Source of the DNA: Phytophthora sp. 'mugwort'
Lineage: Eukaryota; Oomycota; Peronosporomycetes; Peronosporales; Peronosporaceae
Assembly (NCBI GenBank): GCA_033558025.1
Contig: JAUCEF010000001.1
Span: 3,906,001-3,970,000, forward strand
DNA length: 64,000 bases
Direction: 5' to 3'
The translations under genes were made by a program, and so were the position numbers. Shown piece by piece: positions 46,160 to 57,271 of this stretch. The notes under the pieces are model-generated. The model was not told the DNA's origin. It did no database searches and was given only the letters and a program-made list of their open reading frames with translations. Numbering within the stretch: the stretch's first letter is position 1; each line of letters opens with the position of its first letter.

Positions 46160-46301
46160 AGAAGATGAGAGAGAGGGAAAGAGGACGAGCAGAGGAGACT
46201 CTTCTAGATACAGTCACTATTCGTTATTCGCTTGCTCCCCATAAAAGCGCATGTACCGTGGGGGGTTACTCTTACTTCTCACTTTTTCAATATTGATCGA
46301 A

Positions 46302-49300
46302 TCATTTGTTCTCGAAGCGAGCGCGAAGAGCTGCTACACCTGACAGCATCGTGGTTTCCTTTTTCTTCTCTGGGGTGGGCGGCTCCTTTAGCGTATCAGA
46401 AGACGGGGATGCAGATCCCGTTGCATCACTTTGAGCGCGTGCCAGCGCTACGAAAGTGATATTGCCACCGGAGTTCTCCTTGCGTCTCTGTTTCATCCGA
46501 GCAGCGATGGTTTTAATCTGTTCCATGCCATTGGTTGGACTGGCAGCAGAGCGACTGCTATTGAACTCTTGCTCGGTCTCAGCTCTAAGCACGGATGTGT
46601 CGATGCTGGCAGCAGATCGCGCCTTGTGTAATTTCCTGTGTCTCCGTCGCTCCGACTTCACACTTCCGTTTTCATCCATTGCAATACCATGATCGTTTCT
46701 AGACGTGTGATATACACTCCTATGTGTGGGTGGCAAGTCACCACTATCCTCAGGAGCAACCACAAAGACATTGTCAGTTGAGCGAGGTCGAAGCAGAATT
46801 GGCACGGACGACCGAGGCGGAGGTCCAGCTGGCAGTCGTGGCTGTTTCTGCTCTAATGTTAAGGACATTGCTGTGGTTGCAGTGGATGTTGCACTCGCTT
46901 CCTCCTCGTGGATTCGGAGACTCAGAGGTATACTGCGCGCCAGTCGTAATTGGTCGTTAAACTTTCGCGAATTCTTGCGGCGCTTCATCAATTTATCCTT
47001 GTTCTTGTCGCTGGACTCGGTTGAATCCTCGTCAATGCCCAATATTGAAGGCGTTGCCTCGTCCGCTATTGCGGTGCCTGACGCCGCCGATGCGCCGAAC
47101 AGGTTCTCCCACGATTCGTTACCATCTTCACCAACCACGGTGGACGCAATTATCTTCATTTCCTCGAGATCGCGCACACTACCAACACAAGATGCCGTAG
47201 TTGAGCCTTCAATCACAGTTGTAGCGTTGGATGCGCTCGACTCCCCACGGCCACGACCAAACTTTGACACACTGCCATCATTACCCACTCCGCTCACACC
47301 ACCGCCACTCGAGAACGACGACCAGTCTGGTAGAGTGAACGAAGTGAACTGCACGTCAGCAATTCTTGCCGCAGGAACCCTGCTGCTGCCACGACCGGAC
47401 AGTTCCCTATCACGTTCGGAACTACGTTGCCAAACGTCATCCTCCACCCCCATAGGTTCTTCTCGCTTCTCCTCGTATTCATCCTCTTGAGATCGCTCTA
47501 ATGGCATACCCTGAACGGAAGAAAGCAAGCTGATGCGCTGCTCTTCGCCCAGTTCGTAAGCAAAACACACATTGCGAGCATATTGAAGAAGTTGCCGCCG
47601 AGTAAAGCCAAAGCTAGAAAGATGATACAGGTAGGCCGACGCTTGCCCGTAGACGACATTGTGAACCTCCAATACCTTTTGCGCACGCTCAGGGTCTACC
47701 AGAAAATACCACGGTGTGTCCATCGACGTCTTGCTGAGCTCCTCCGCCACACTTTCAAGCAAGGCGTCTCCCCAAAATGATGCCACACGCCATGCCGCAT
47801 GATCTCTCAGCGCAACATGAAGATATTCTTGCTCGTCTTTGCTAGCTTTACGGTAGAAAGTCTGCAGCATATTCATGAGGTGCTTCGTGGAACGCGTGTC
47901 ATATTGGGAAAGACAAGCATCTAACAGCAAACGCAGTGCAGCCCCAAGCCTCGAAAACCCTTCACGAGTAAGTTCGCGATCATGTGTTCTCTGATGCGTA
48001 AGGCAATCAAGTATGATACGGCGGACAATCGCTAGGCGATACATTGACTGTGCAGCTGAAGCGGATGTATCCGTAAACCTGCCGCGGTGTTTAGACGAAG
48101 TCCCTGACGAGACAAACGCAGCTGAAGGAAGAAGGGCTGCCTCGGGTTCTACGAAGCAACTCGACACGAAGTCTTTGATAACATCGACGTCCTTCTCGGA
48201 CACTCCCGAAGCCTTCAGCTTGGCGATATCTTCCGTAGACGAAATGGCTAAATAGCTGTCTGGTTCAGCTGCTTGTCGCGATTGTTGCTCGTAGCGCCAA
48301 GACACGCGGTGCCACTCCATTAAGCTCAAAGCCTTGGCATGTCTGTGTGTAAGCTCTGGGGCCATACTATCCACAATGTACTGCTGCACAACCGAATCAC
48401 GGTCCATAGCCTTGAGTGTTCGCTGTAGATCCGCCATAGCTTCAATCTCGGCCTGTAAAATCGCCACTTTAGTCTCCACAAACTGTCCAATGACGATCAA
48501 CAGCGTATCTAATCGATCCTCCTCCACGCTTTGTGAGAGCTCCGAAGCTTCTTCTACGACTTCATCCCGTCTTGCAATCGCACTTATCAACACTGACCTC
48601 GCTTCATCATACTCCGCACCGGCTGATTCATCCTCTCCAAACGCATTAGAGAAACGGTACTGTGCTGTCTGGAAGGCACGCTTCACTTCCGGGTTATTCG
48701 GCTGCACTTGGTATGTCGCTTCGTTCGCAGCTAACACTGTTTTCCAGTGAGAAAGTTCGTCTGCAGCACGAGCAACACGCAGTCTTGCCTTGTCCATCTT
48801 TTTCTCAGCCATCTGCACGTCGGTCACGCAGCGCTGCACCAGATTATAAACATCTCTCGCCCATCGTTTCGACTTGCCCGAGTTCTCGAGTGGCTTCGTC
48901 ATGTCCATGTAGGCCTTACTAGCTGCCAAGTGTTTGTTGCCCAGTACCTGGTTGTATGTTCGCATCTGCGCAAAGAAGTCTTGGAAGCAGGACTGCGCCA
49001 CTTCCTGTGGCTGTAAAGCCGACAGACATGCATCACTCAAGTGCGTCTGCGCCACCATGTGCTGCGTAGCCGACGCCGCCTTGAGGTACTTGCGAAGCTG
49101 TTTGCGGACCTTGACACCGCTCTCCACGCGCTCGCTAGCGCGCACAAACGGCACCTGACGGAAAGAGGGAGCACCCGATCCGCCATGGGCTGGAGTGGGG
49201 CGCTCGCCCAGCATGTAGGGTGGTTCGGGGACCATTGTCGTCGCCATGACGGAGCTGGAGATTAAGGAGCAAACGGAGCCGACGGTGCTCACGGAAGTTG

Positions 49301-49538
49301 GACTGAGGCTGCGCGGACGGCGATGTCGCAGGCGTCTTGGGGCCAGTAGAGACAGTGAGGGGGTCGGCAGCAGGCGACGAGGCAGGGATTCGTTGGATGA
49401 CAACTCCGAGTCGGACGAGGTGAATAGTGCGGGGGGAATCGCGTCGGAGGTGGAGCTGCTTCGGCGGCGTTGTCGTCGACGCTTGATTCGAGACGAGAGA
49501 CTGGGTAAGGAGCGGAAGTGCGTAGAAATTGGACGCAT
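46302..49538 (-). CDS. coiled-coil protein with SBF2/KIAA0513-like domain
   Basis: The intronless frame encodes 1078 residues. The first ~97 are Arg/Ser-rich; an in-frame ATG at 49248 (MATTMVPEPPYMLGERP) is a plausible alternative start. Residues about 130-420 form long amphipathic helices with heptad patterns (KMDKARLRVARAADELSHWK) that look like a BAR-type or coiled-coil region. Residues about 499-674 (YRLAIVRRIILDCLTHQ; LQTFYRKASKDEQEYLH; SSFGFTRRQLLQYARNVCFA) resemble the SBF2 domain of KIAA0513 and MTMR13-type proteins. The rest is disordered, with acidic and basic runs. A role at membranes or the cytoskeleton is likely but is inferred from the domain alone. Confidence 0.7.
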   Translation of the reverse strand: MRPISTHFRSLPSLSSRIKRRRQRRRSSSTSDAIPPALFTSSDSELSSNESLPRRLLPTPSLSLLAPRRLRHRRPRSLSPTSVSTVGSVCSLISSSVMATTMVPEPPYMLGERPTPAHGGSGAPSFRQVPFVRASERVESGVKVRKQLRKYLKAASATQHMVAQTHLSDACLSALQPQEVAQSCFQDFFAQMRTYNQVLGNKHLAASKAYMDMTKPLENSGKSKRWARDVYNLVQRCVTDVQMAEKKMDKARLRVARAADELSHWKTVLAANEATYQVQPNNPEVKRAFQTAQYRFSNAFGEDESAGAEYDEARSVLISAIARRDEVVEEASELSQSVEEDRLDTLLIVIGQFVETKVAILQAEIEAMADLQRTLKAMDRDSVVQQYIVDSMAPELTHRHAKALSLMEWHRVSWRYEQQSRQAAEPDSYLAISSTEDIAKLKASGVSEKDVDVIKDFVSSCFVEPEAALLPSAAFVSSGTSSKHRGRFTDTSASAAQSMYRLAIVRRIILDCLTHQRTHDRELTREGFSRLGAALRLLLDACLSQYDTRSTKHLMNMLQTFYRKASKDEQEYLHVALRDHAAWRVASFWGDALLESVAEELSKTSMDTPWYFLVDPERAQKVLEVHNVVYGQASAYLYHLSSFGFTRRQLLQYARNVCFAYELGEEQRISLLSSVQGMPLERSQEDEYEEKREEPMGVEDDVWQRSSERDRELSGRGSSRVPAARIADVQFTSFTLPDWSSFSSGGGVSGVGNDGSVSKFGRGRGESSASNATTVIEGSTTASCVGSVRDLEEMKIIASTVVGEDGNESWENLFGASAASGTAIADEATPSILGIDEDSTESSDKNKDKLMKRRKNSRKFNDQLRLARSIPLSLRIHEEEASATSTATTAMSLTLEQKQPRLPAGPPPRSSVPILLRPRSTDNVFVVAPEDSGDLPPTHRSVYHTSRNDHGIAMDENGSVKSERRRHRKLHKARSAASIDTSVLRAETEQEFNSSRSAASPTNGMEQIKTIAARMKQRRKENSGGNITFVALARAQSDATGSASPSSDTLKEPPTPEKKKETTMLSGVAALRARFENK

Positions 49539-50436
49539 GTTACGAACCTAACTTAACAGTAAGAGACGCAATTGCAGATCGTCTCCGCTCTTTCGGGACT
49601 GAAGCTCACTCACTCGGCTGTAGATGTGGAGCTCTGTTTGATGTGCCATCAAGAAGCGCAGTGCTATGCTACACGCACGAAAGCCTGCGTAGCTCATGGA
49701 CCGTTTGCGTGTCGAGCATTGTGGGGTTGTGACGCTTGACCATTGAAGACTGTTGAAGTGATCCGGTCATTGACCGCTAAAGCTGCGACAGCATGTGCCA
49801 ACTGTACAGGCACAGCTGGGCAATGAAGGTGTTCCAGCGATAGATTGTTGTAAACACTGGTACTTGCGGCATTTGCTGCACAACCAAGCATGGACCACAC
49901 GAGCGAAGATAATTTACATCGAGAGCAACACACAGATGAACCACGAGAAGTGCAGGAATTTACCAAAGCTTAATGAGATGTGTCGCCCAGCGGGCTTGTG
50001 CGATAGCTAACTACTGCTGGTGCTGCTGCGGCAGTGCTGACTTGTATCTGGTAGTTCGTTGCTCGGGTCTGAATTACTATTGTATTGTGCCTTGCTTCTG
50101 TTTGGCGGGCTAATTCCGCCTGAATTAAAATAACCCTAATCATGTGTACCCATGAAGTAGAATAGCTTTAGGCTCGTCATGCCACGCGAAAAGACCGAGT
50201 TACCATATAATTATCAAGTTTTAAGTGCGGTTTGGCGGTTTGATACCCGCCATTCATTGCTATGTACGCCGTAACTCCGCCTCAAGTGTGATGTCATTTC
50301 GCAATTAGCGGTGAGCTCGCCATGACGGTCTTGACAGACTTGCGTTGGCGGGCGATAGTGCTTGTTTATATGTACGACATTAGTCTGGCGCTAGTGGCTT
50401 GTGTATAGGTGTGTCTATTCGGTCTATTGAGCGCTG
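49539..50436. other. intergenic region
   Basis: I see no gene. The short frames at 49694-49966 and 49795-50010 overlap on opposite strands and have no domain. The promoter of the 1078-residue protein must lie at the start of this stretch. Confidence 0.5.
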
Positions 50437-51380
50437 GCATGGTCTCTTTAAATCCAAAGGAAACGTGCGCCTGCGGATAGTAAGAATAAGTCGGCTAGAT
50501 GGCCTCAGGAGGCTGTTGAGTTTGTAGAAGATTACATTCGTGTTCATCCGCGTTCTTACTTAGAGGAATCGCAAGAGGCAGTGAAGGAAAACTTCGGCAC
50601 CATACTCAACTACTTTTTTTACTCCAACTCTGTGTCGTTTGCTTAAGTTTGACCTCCAAATTACCAGAAAAAATACTTACAAAGCGTGCCAGCCGAAGTA
50701 GAAGGATTCTATCGAAAACTACGTCCATTTTTTCAGTGGACCCGATCAGTTAGTTTATATTGATGAAACTTCTAAAGACGGTCGAGATGCACTACGAAAG
50801 TATGCCTGGTCGCGTCGAGGCACGCCAGCAATTGTATCGCTACCGTTCAGTCGAGGGGAGCGCCTATCAGTTTTGTCTGCTTTTGATGTTACTGGATTTT
50901 TTGCTTGGGAGTCTACCACAGGCACTTTTGATAGAGTTGCCTTTCACGACGTCTTTCGCAGAAAAATTGCGCCTTATCTTAGTCCTTGTCCGCTCCCCAG
51001 GTAGAGTGATTTTATTGTGCTATGGAAAGGAGAAAACTGTTATTGAACGTTGATTTTGTTATTTTGTAGATCCAGTCATCCTGGACAATGCAAAAAATCA
51101 TATGTACAAGGAGCTCGAAGATCTCGTTCACTCTCGCGGTAGCATCCTGTTTTTCCTACTACCTTACTCCCCTCAGCTGAATCCGATAGAAGTCGGTATC
51201 TCTTTACTTTAAACGTTGGCTTACACGACACGCGCCGCTGGCTATCCGACAAGACCCGTTGCGAACATTAAGTGTGGCCTTGGTGGAATGTACAAAGAAA
51301 AACGAGAAAGTAGGCGTCAATCTCTATCAGCACTGCGGTTATGGACTTCAAGATCTTAACAAAGATTGCTTTTTCCAGTA
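50437..51380 (+). pseudogene. Tc1/mariner (IS630-type) transposase relic
   Basis: After a helix-turn-helix-like start (FVEDYIRVHPRSYLEESQ) the plus strand reads YIDETSKDGRDALRKYAWSR and GTPAIVSLPFSRGERLSVLS. DNAKNHMYKELEDLVHSRG and LPYSPQLNPIEV follow. These are the DDE_3 core blocks with the first and second Asp and the final Glu. Stops interrupt it near 50640, 50760 and 51050, and the frames switch. It lies between two host genes and is the only clear transposon inside the second island. Confidence 0.8.
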
Positions 51381-51413
51381 AGAAACAAATATATTGATTC
51401 TTACCGACGATAT

Positions 51414-52900
51414 TCAATTCATGCCTGCATCGCTCATGTGGTCGGTGTCTTCGACGTTAATTGCTGGGCCGCTACTAGGCTCTGGCGGACGGAACGGGGG
51501 GCGAAGATCGTAGTCAGGTAATCCCAACGCCTCGCGTAAGTCAGCAACATGCAGTTCAAGTGGCACTAAGATCCCGTTAAGACGGCAAGGAACCTTCACG
51601 AACTCGCGCGCTATTGCACGATCTTGAGCTGCGACGTCGGCATCACGCTGGAAGGCATCAATACGTTGCAGTTGAGTAAAGGTTAGATTGCTCGGCATGA
51701 CTACTGGAGCTTGTTCGGACTGGCGTGCGTGACTCACTGCCCAGTATGCTCGCGATGCTTCCCCAAGTTGATCGTTGGACGGAAGAGTGCTGAGATGATC
51801 GTCGATAGTGATGTAGCTGCCGCTATCCGTCCTTCTGTAGCTCGACGAATCGGTGTAGTTGCAGACACCTTGTTGACATAGATGTACAACTAACTTGAAA
51901 GCGGCTTGCCTACATGAATTTAGATTTAATAACAAACACATCAGCATCTTATTAAACGCCTATGCTATAAAGCAGCTAAATCATACCCTGTCTTGCTTTT
52001 AGCAGCCAGACTCCATGCCGATGTAAGCTGCACAACTAGCTCCTCGTCGGACTCAGCTAACACAAAAAACTTTGCTTGCGAAGCGCCGGCGGTAGGCTTG
52101 AGAAGTATTGGTCCAGCTGCAGGCAGGCCACTCAATCTCCTTTAACTTGTCCACCAACCTGCGAACACGAGCTCGGAAGCCCAGGTAGCCGTCATCGAGT
52201 GCGAGCTCCATTGATGCGGCGCCCCGTAGCTGATCGTGCTACTACCAAAAGGCTCACCCACGTTGAGCGTCAGCACCACGAATATGGTCGATGGCAGCGG
52301 TAGGCGCATAGTTCCTATACATCAAGCATAAACACAGCATATCGTTAGCGTATGAGTGCAACATGCCAGTGTTGCAATAAGTAATGGCGCACACGACCGG
52401 TTTTACCGCTGTACCAGCAATCACGTAAAACAGTATCACAATGGGGTCAGATCAACGCATTGTACTTAATTAGGTAGTTAATTCGTTCCAGTTGCCGCGC
52501 CGCAACGTTCTCCAGCGCTTTCCCCTGCTTCGGGTAGCTTAGCAGCTCACTCCACCATCTGGTTGTCACAACAGCGCCCAGCTGCATAGACTCAAAGCGT
52601 GTGAGCGAGTCGTTATATCCAAGCATTATTCGGGTATATCACTTACCGGAGTCGAACAGCTTGACGCTGTGAACCAGTACAGCGGGCTTGAGGGCTGGTG
52701 GCGGGCTACCATCAGAGCATCAGCTAGAACAAGCAGTAAAGCAGACAAACCAACGCGTAAGTACAATAACAAGAGCGTAGCCGCTGCTACCTCGCTTTCA
52801 GCTACTTCTTACCTTTTGCGAGCGTTCTGAACCACTCGCTGGCGTCGTTTTAGCGCTGATTTTGTTTTATCGGCTTGGTCGGATTTAGGCTAGAATTATT
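51414..52900 (-). CDS. unidentified spliced locus, possibly broken
   Basis: The last exon (51910-51414) reads QAAFKLVVHLCQQGVCNYTD and ends SGPAINVEDTDHMSDAGMN. An intron in phase (GTATGA...TGTAG, about 51985-51911) joins it to KFFVLAESDEELVVQLTSAW and AAKSKTG. Upstream the same frame runs back to an ATG at 52309 (MRLPLPSTIFVVLTLNVGEP) but crosses one TAA near 52145. Further upstream PKSDQADKTKSALKRRQRVV and PPPALKPAVLVHSVKLFDS join in phase over a GTAAGA...GGTAG intron. I do not recognise the protein. Either an exon structure I have not solved avoids the TAA or the gene is broken. Confidence 0.45.
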
Positions 52901-53060
52901 ACAATGCGCCCGGTTTTAGGGTCGAGAGATAAATAGAATTGCGACAGAATTACAAGCGCAAATATCTGAAAGGCATAATATGTGTTTCACTATACAGTGT
53001 ACTTTCAGTATACAGTGTATAGATTTTAGTCCGGGGTTCGCCCGCGGGTCGTTACCTCAT

Positions 53061-53090
53061 GAATGTTGCACTAGCGTTCGTGCAACATTC
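53061..53090. promoter_or_regulatory. perfect 11-bp inverted repeat upstream of the proteasome gene
   Basis: GAATGTTGCAC at 53061-53071 and its exact complement GTGCAACATTC at 53080-53090 are separated by 8 bp. The repeat ends 74 bp before the ATG of the proteasome subunit gene. A dimeric transcription factor could bind it, or it could fold in the 5' UTR. Which one applies is unknown. Confidence 0.5.
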
Positions 53091-53164
53091 GTAAGATCCC
53101 CACTCTTCCCCCCTCTGAAAGCAGAAATCTTACAGAAGCAAGCTGCTGCATCGTCGAAGACATC

Positions 53165-53971
53165 ATGGTACGTGGCTCATCCAACAAGCACAATAAAGCT
53201 CCGTTGTGCTTTACACCAAGCGCAGATTCACTTACCCGTGTCTGACCTGCCTTTGCTGCCTATACTAGTCCATCTTGTCGTACAACGGAGCGGCGATCAT
53301 CGCCATGGCGGGCAAAGATTGCGTCGGCATCGCATGGTACGCTGCGAACCCCATACTGGCCATAACGTCTCTCCAGCGGCGCAATAGTCAGTACGAATGC
53401 TAACGTAAAATTTATTTGCACCGACAGCGATACCAGACTAGGCATGCAGGCGCAGACGGTGGCCATGGACTTCCAGAAGGTGTTCCGCGTGACGGACAAG
53501 ACGTTCCTAGGCCTGGCGGGCCTCGCCACCGACGTGCAGTCCGTGTCGCAACTGCTCAAGTTCAAGCTCAACATGTACAAGATGAACGAGGAGCGCGAAA
53601 TCAAGCCCAAGACGCTGAGCGCGCTCATATCGAACATGATGTACGAGAAGAGGTTCGGGCCATGGTTCGTTGAGCCCGTGATCGCCGGCTTGACTGAGGA
53701 CAACAAGCCTTTCCTCTCCAGCATGGACTGTCTGGGATGCGAGATGATGACCAAGGACTTTGTTGTGGCTGGCACCATGGAGGAAGCGCTCTACGGCATG
53801 TGCGAGTCCATGTACAAGCCCGACATGGAGGAGAAAGACCTGTTCGAGACGCTCTCGCAGTGCCTACTGTCCGCCTGCAACCGCGACGCCCTATCCGGCT
53901 GGGGCGCCGTTGTTCACATCATCACACCCAAGGGCATCACGTCGAAAAAGTTGCAGTCGCGCCAGGATTAG
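53165..53971 (+). CDS. PSMB3: 20S proteasome subunit beta-3
   Basis: Three exons (53165-53167, 53269-53336 and 53428-53971) join to 204 residues, one short of the human protein. Exon 1 is only the ATG. Introns are 101 and 91 nt with GT-AG ends. The protein starts MSILSYNGAAIIAMAGKDC, with no cleaved propeptide or catalytic Thr, as is known for this structural subunit of the beta ring. DTRLGMQAQTV, TFLGLAGLATDVQSV, FGPWFVEPVIAGL and LSSMDCLGCEMMTKDFVVAG are typical. It closes with GWGAVVHIITPKGI. The next gene starts 273 bp downstream on the same strand. Confidence 0.95.
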
Positions 53972-54244
53972 GCATCGCGTTTTTGTCAGGGGGTCATGCT
54001 GCGGCGTGGGCGGCGCGCTCTGGACGGAGGAAGTGGGCGAATAATGCCACGAAAAACGCTAGTGCAAAGCAATCACAAGCAGTAGTGCGACCAACACGAA
54101 TAAAGGCATCATCACATACAAAAATACGCCCCGCCTTCTCCTTGACCTCTTCGGCTGTTGCTGTCGATTCTTGGTGACAAAACCCTTTTTACCTATGTGG
54201 TCCACTTCATAATTGAGTTCCATTTCTTGCCATCAGTCAATCGG

Positions 54245-57228
54245 ATGGGACAGAGGCGTCCGAATCGCGCAGACGCGGCGTCGCAGCCGTCACCGCCCGC
54301 ACAGGATCCGGCCCAGCCGCAGCTGCCGTGGGGAATGGAGAAGACCGAGATGCAGCCCAGCTCGCTCACGTCGCTTACGGACGACAAACTGGCGCGCTTC
54401 GTGCTGGGTCACCAGAAAAAGACCAAGTTCCAGAAGGTTTGCCCGATGCTGAAGGCCCTGCTACTTCGTGGCTTCCATTGACTGACGACTCGAGTAAATA
54501 CAGGAGCGAGAAGGTCGCGAGGCCAAGAAGCGGCTGGCGGACGAGGAAGCTGCCAAGATTTACGCAAAGTTCGTGGCGTCTTTCGACGACGAGGACAACA
54601 CCAAGGGCAAGGCATTCGTTCGTGGAGGCGCACAGGAAACTGAGGGCAACAGCCAGTCGACAAGGCAGAACGGAGGTTTGTACAGACTCCAGGGTAAGGA
54701 GCCGGTGGCACCATCTTCGTTGGGGGAAAAGGTGTCGGAGATGGATAGAATGCTGCAGGAGATCAAGCAGAAAGATGCCGAGCAGGTGAAACACAGAGAA
54801 CAAGTGCAGAAGCCAAAGAAGCGGCGAGCTATTGACGAGTTTCTGGAGGAGATGAAGGAGCGAGGCCCCGCGCCCGTCTCGATGGAAGGTGTTGGCATGG
54901 CGAAGGGATCATTTGACAATGGAGACCCGGAGACGACAAACTTATATGTGGGGAATCTGGCACCAACTGTCACGGAGGAAGTGCTAGAGGTGCGGTACAA
55001 AGGTGATAGGAGTTAGTATGACGGTCACGGGTTGCTAATGACTATTGTGTTTGGATACAGGCGGAATTTGGACGATATGGAGAGGTATACTCAGTGAAGA
55101 TCATGTGGCCTCGATCAGAAGAAGAGCGTGCACGCAGGCGCAACTGTGGGTTTGTCAGCTTCTATGAGCGACGTGAGGCTGACGAAGCCCGTGTCAAGTT
55201 AGACAACAAGGAGGTGCGTGCATTGCTGCATCGTCTTTCAAGTTCAATCTCGTTAACGTGTAAATGTTCTTATACCTGCAGTTGGAAGGTCAGCCAATGA
55301 TTGTTGGGTGGGGCAAAGCAGTTAAGATTCAACCTCGGACGCGCGCTCCTGGGCTACTACTTCCATCAGCGCTGGCTCTTCCGTCGGCTAGTATCACGTC
55401 TGCTGCATCTATTCTCAATACCGATTTAAGCCAAAAGCCGGCGATTAGGATCGAGATACCTACTGACCAAGAAGTGAGACGGCGCGTGGATCACCTTGCC
55501 CAGTATGTTGCAACCGACGGACTCCAGTTTGAGAATGCAGTGCGCATGCGCGAAGCGAACAACAAAGCCTACAGCTTCCTGTTCGAGCCTCCATCTGCTG
55601 TAGCCATGTACTACAGGTGGAGAGTTTACTCGTTCGCGATGGGGGATGACGAATACTCTTGGCGTGAAAAGCCGTTCCAGATGACACTAGAAGGTCCAGT
55701 ATGGGTACCTCCCAAGATGCCCCCTCAGTCACCTGGGAGCTGGAGGCGAGGCTCTCCTTCTCGATCATCGGGGCGGTCTACTCATCACGATAGAAGTATC
55801 GTCTCATCCTGGCGGAATCATAGCAGAAGTCGGAGCTACAGTCGAAGCAGATCGCGGAGCTCCAGCCCAAGTCCTAGAATATCCTATCGAAGTGGCAATC
55901 GTCATCGTTCCCGCAGTAGTTCAGTCAGCTCTGATGATGACCACAATAGTCGGAGGAGTCGCCGGTCCACTCGTAGGCGTCGTAGTCGAAGCCGTGGCCG
56001 CCGAAGCCGTTCGTGGTCGTCGGATGGCTCGAGCTCACGAAAGCGCACTCGTCGCTCACACTCGCGTCCACGTCAGGATGACCGGCGGCATGGCGCAAAA
56101 CGTCATGAAGAGATCCGAGAAAGTAGGCGCTCTGATGGTCGAAGTGGGCATGGGCCAGGATACGTGGAAAACGACGAGAAGCTTTTGACAGGGCAGCAAA
56201 TAGCACGAGCTCGTGACATGGAGAGAGGGCGGGAACGCAATCGATTGTCAAGTGAGGACTACGACGATTTCAAAGATTTGCTAGCGGAACTGACCTTGGA
56301 ACGAGAATCCGTGAAAAAGATTATGGGTTTCGCGCTGGATAATTCAGAAGCTGCGGTGGATCTGGTCAACGTCATTTTAGAGTCTTTCAAGAGTTCAACC
56401 TCGACTGGCTTGACGCTTGTTGGACTGCTGTATGTGACGTCCGATATTTTGCACAACAGCTCGGCTGCTGTGAAAAACGCGTCACTTTTCCGCACGACAT
56501 TTCAAGATTGCCTACCTGAAATCATGGACACCCTGCGCATTGCCCACAAAAACATTATTGGCCGAATGTCTGCAAATGCGATGAAAGAAAAGGTGATGAA
56601 CGTGCTGACTGCATGGGAAAGTTGGAGCTTGTTTCCCCCAGCAGTGCTCGTGGGGTTCCACGCTACATTTCTGCGAAAAATGGAAGAGGACGAATACATC
56701 GCCACACGCAGTCTAAATCACGACGACATCGGAGAATTAAATTTAGAACGGCTACGGAAGACATGCCGACAGTCAGGAATTATGGTCAACGGGGACGCGA
56801 AGCGGTTAATAGCTCGACTTCAATGGCTGAAAGAATTTACGTCTCCATCCACTGCACCAGGGCCAACGGTGTCTATAAGAAAGCCCAGCGTCCCTCTAGT
56901 CAGCAATACGACGACTACCCCATCCGTATTAAGGACTGATACAGAGGATTCGGCAGCAAGGGAAATCAAGGAAATAGACAAAGAAGAGGGAGATGTGGAC
57001 GGCGAACCCATTGATGAAGATTTGGATGGCGCCCCGATCGATGAGGAATCCCTGTCCGTACAAGAAAACGGCGATGTTGATGGTGAGCCGATGGACGATG
57101 AAGCGCTAGATGGAGAACCACTAGACGCACACACAACCATAGACGAGCTAGATGGAGAGCCATTCGATGAAAAGAATTTGGATGGTGCTCCAATGGATGA
57201 GGAGGATTTGGATGGGGAGCCAATCTAA
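54245..57228 (+). CDS. U2SURP: U2 snRNP-associated SURP motif protein (SR140)
   Basis: Four exons (54245-54436, 54504-54989, 55061-55213 and 55282-57228) join in phase to 925 residues. The protein works in the U2 snRNP during pre-mRNA splicing. A helical start (KTKFQK, then EREGREAKKRLADEEAAK) and KRRAIDEFLEEMKERGPAPV precede an RRM at about 208-294 (TTNLYVGNLAP; NCGFVSFYERREADEA). A SURP motif follows at about 334-400 (FENAVRMREANNKAYSFLFE). An Arg/Ser-rich region lies at about 430-550 and a CID domain at about 597-742. The tail has repeats of (L/V)DGEPxD and LDGAPxD. Human SR140 has its RS region at the C-terminus; here it lies between SURP and CID. The first donor is GTTTGC, less usual than GTAAGT. 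Confidence 0.93.
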
Positions 57229-57271
57229 GCTACGTGCAGCAGGCCTTGGTTACGTCGCTCAGCAGTGCTAG

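Noticed and set aside
46726..47490. 254-residue plus-strand frame
   Set aside because: It is antisense to the 1078-residue gene in a region of low-complexity codons, which often gives long open shadows.
54375..55000. Two long minus-strand frames (142 and 146 residues)
   Set aside because: They mirror exon 2 of U2SURP, whose sense reading matches a known family.
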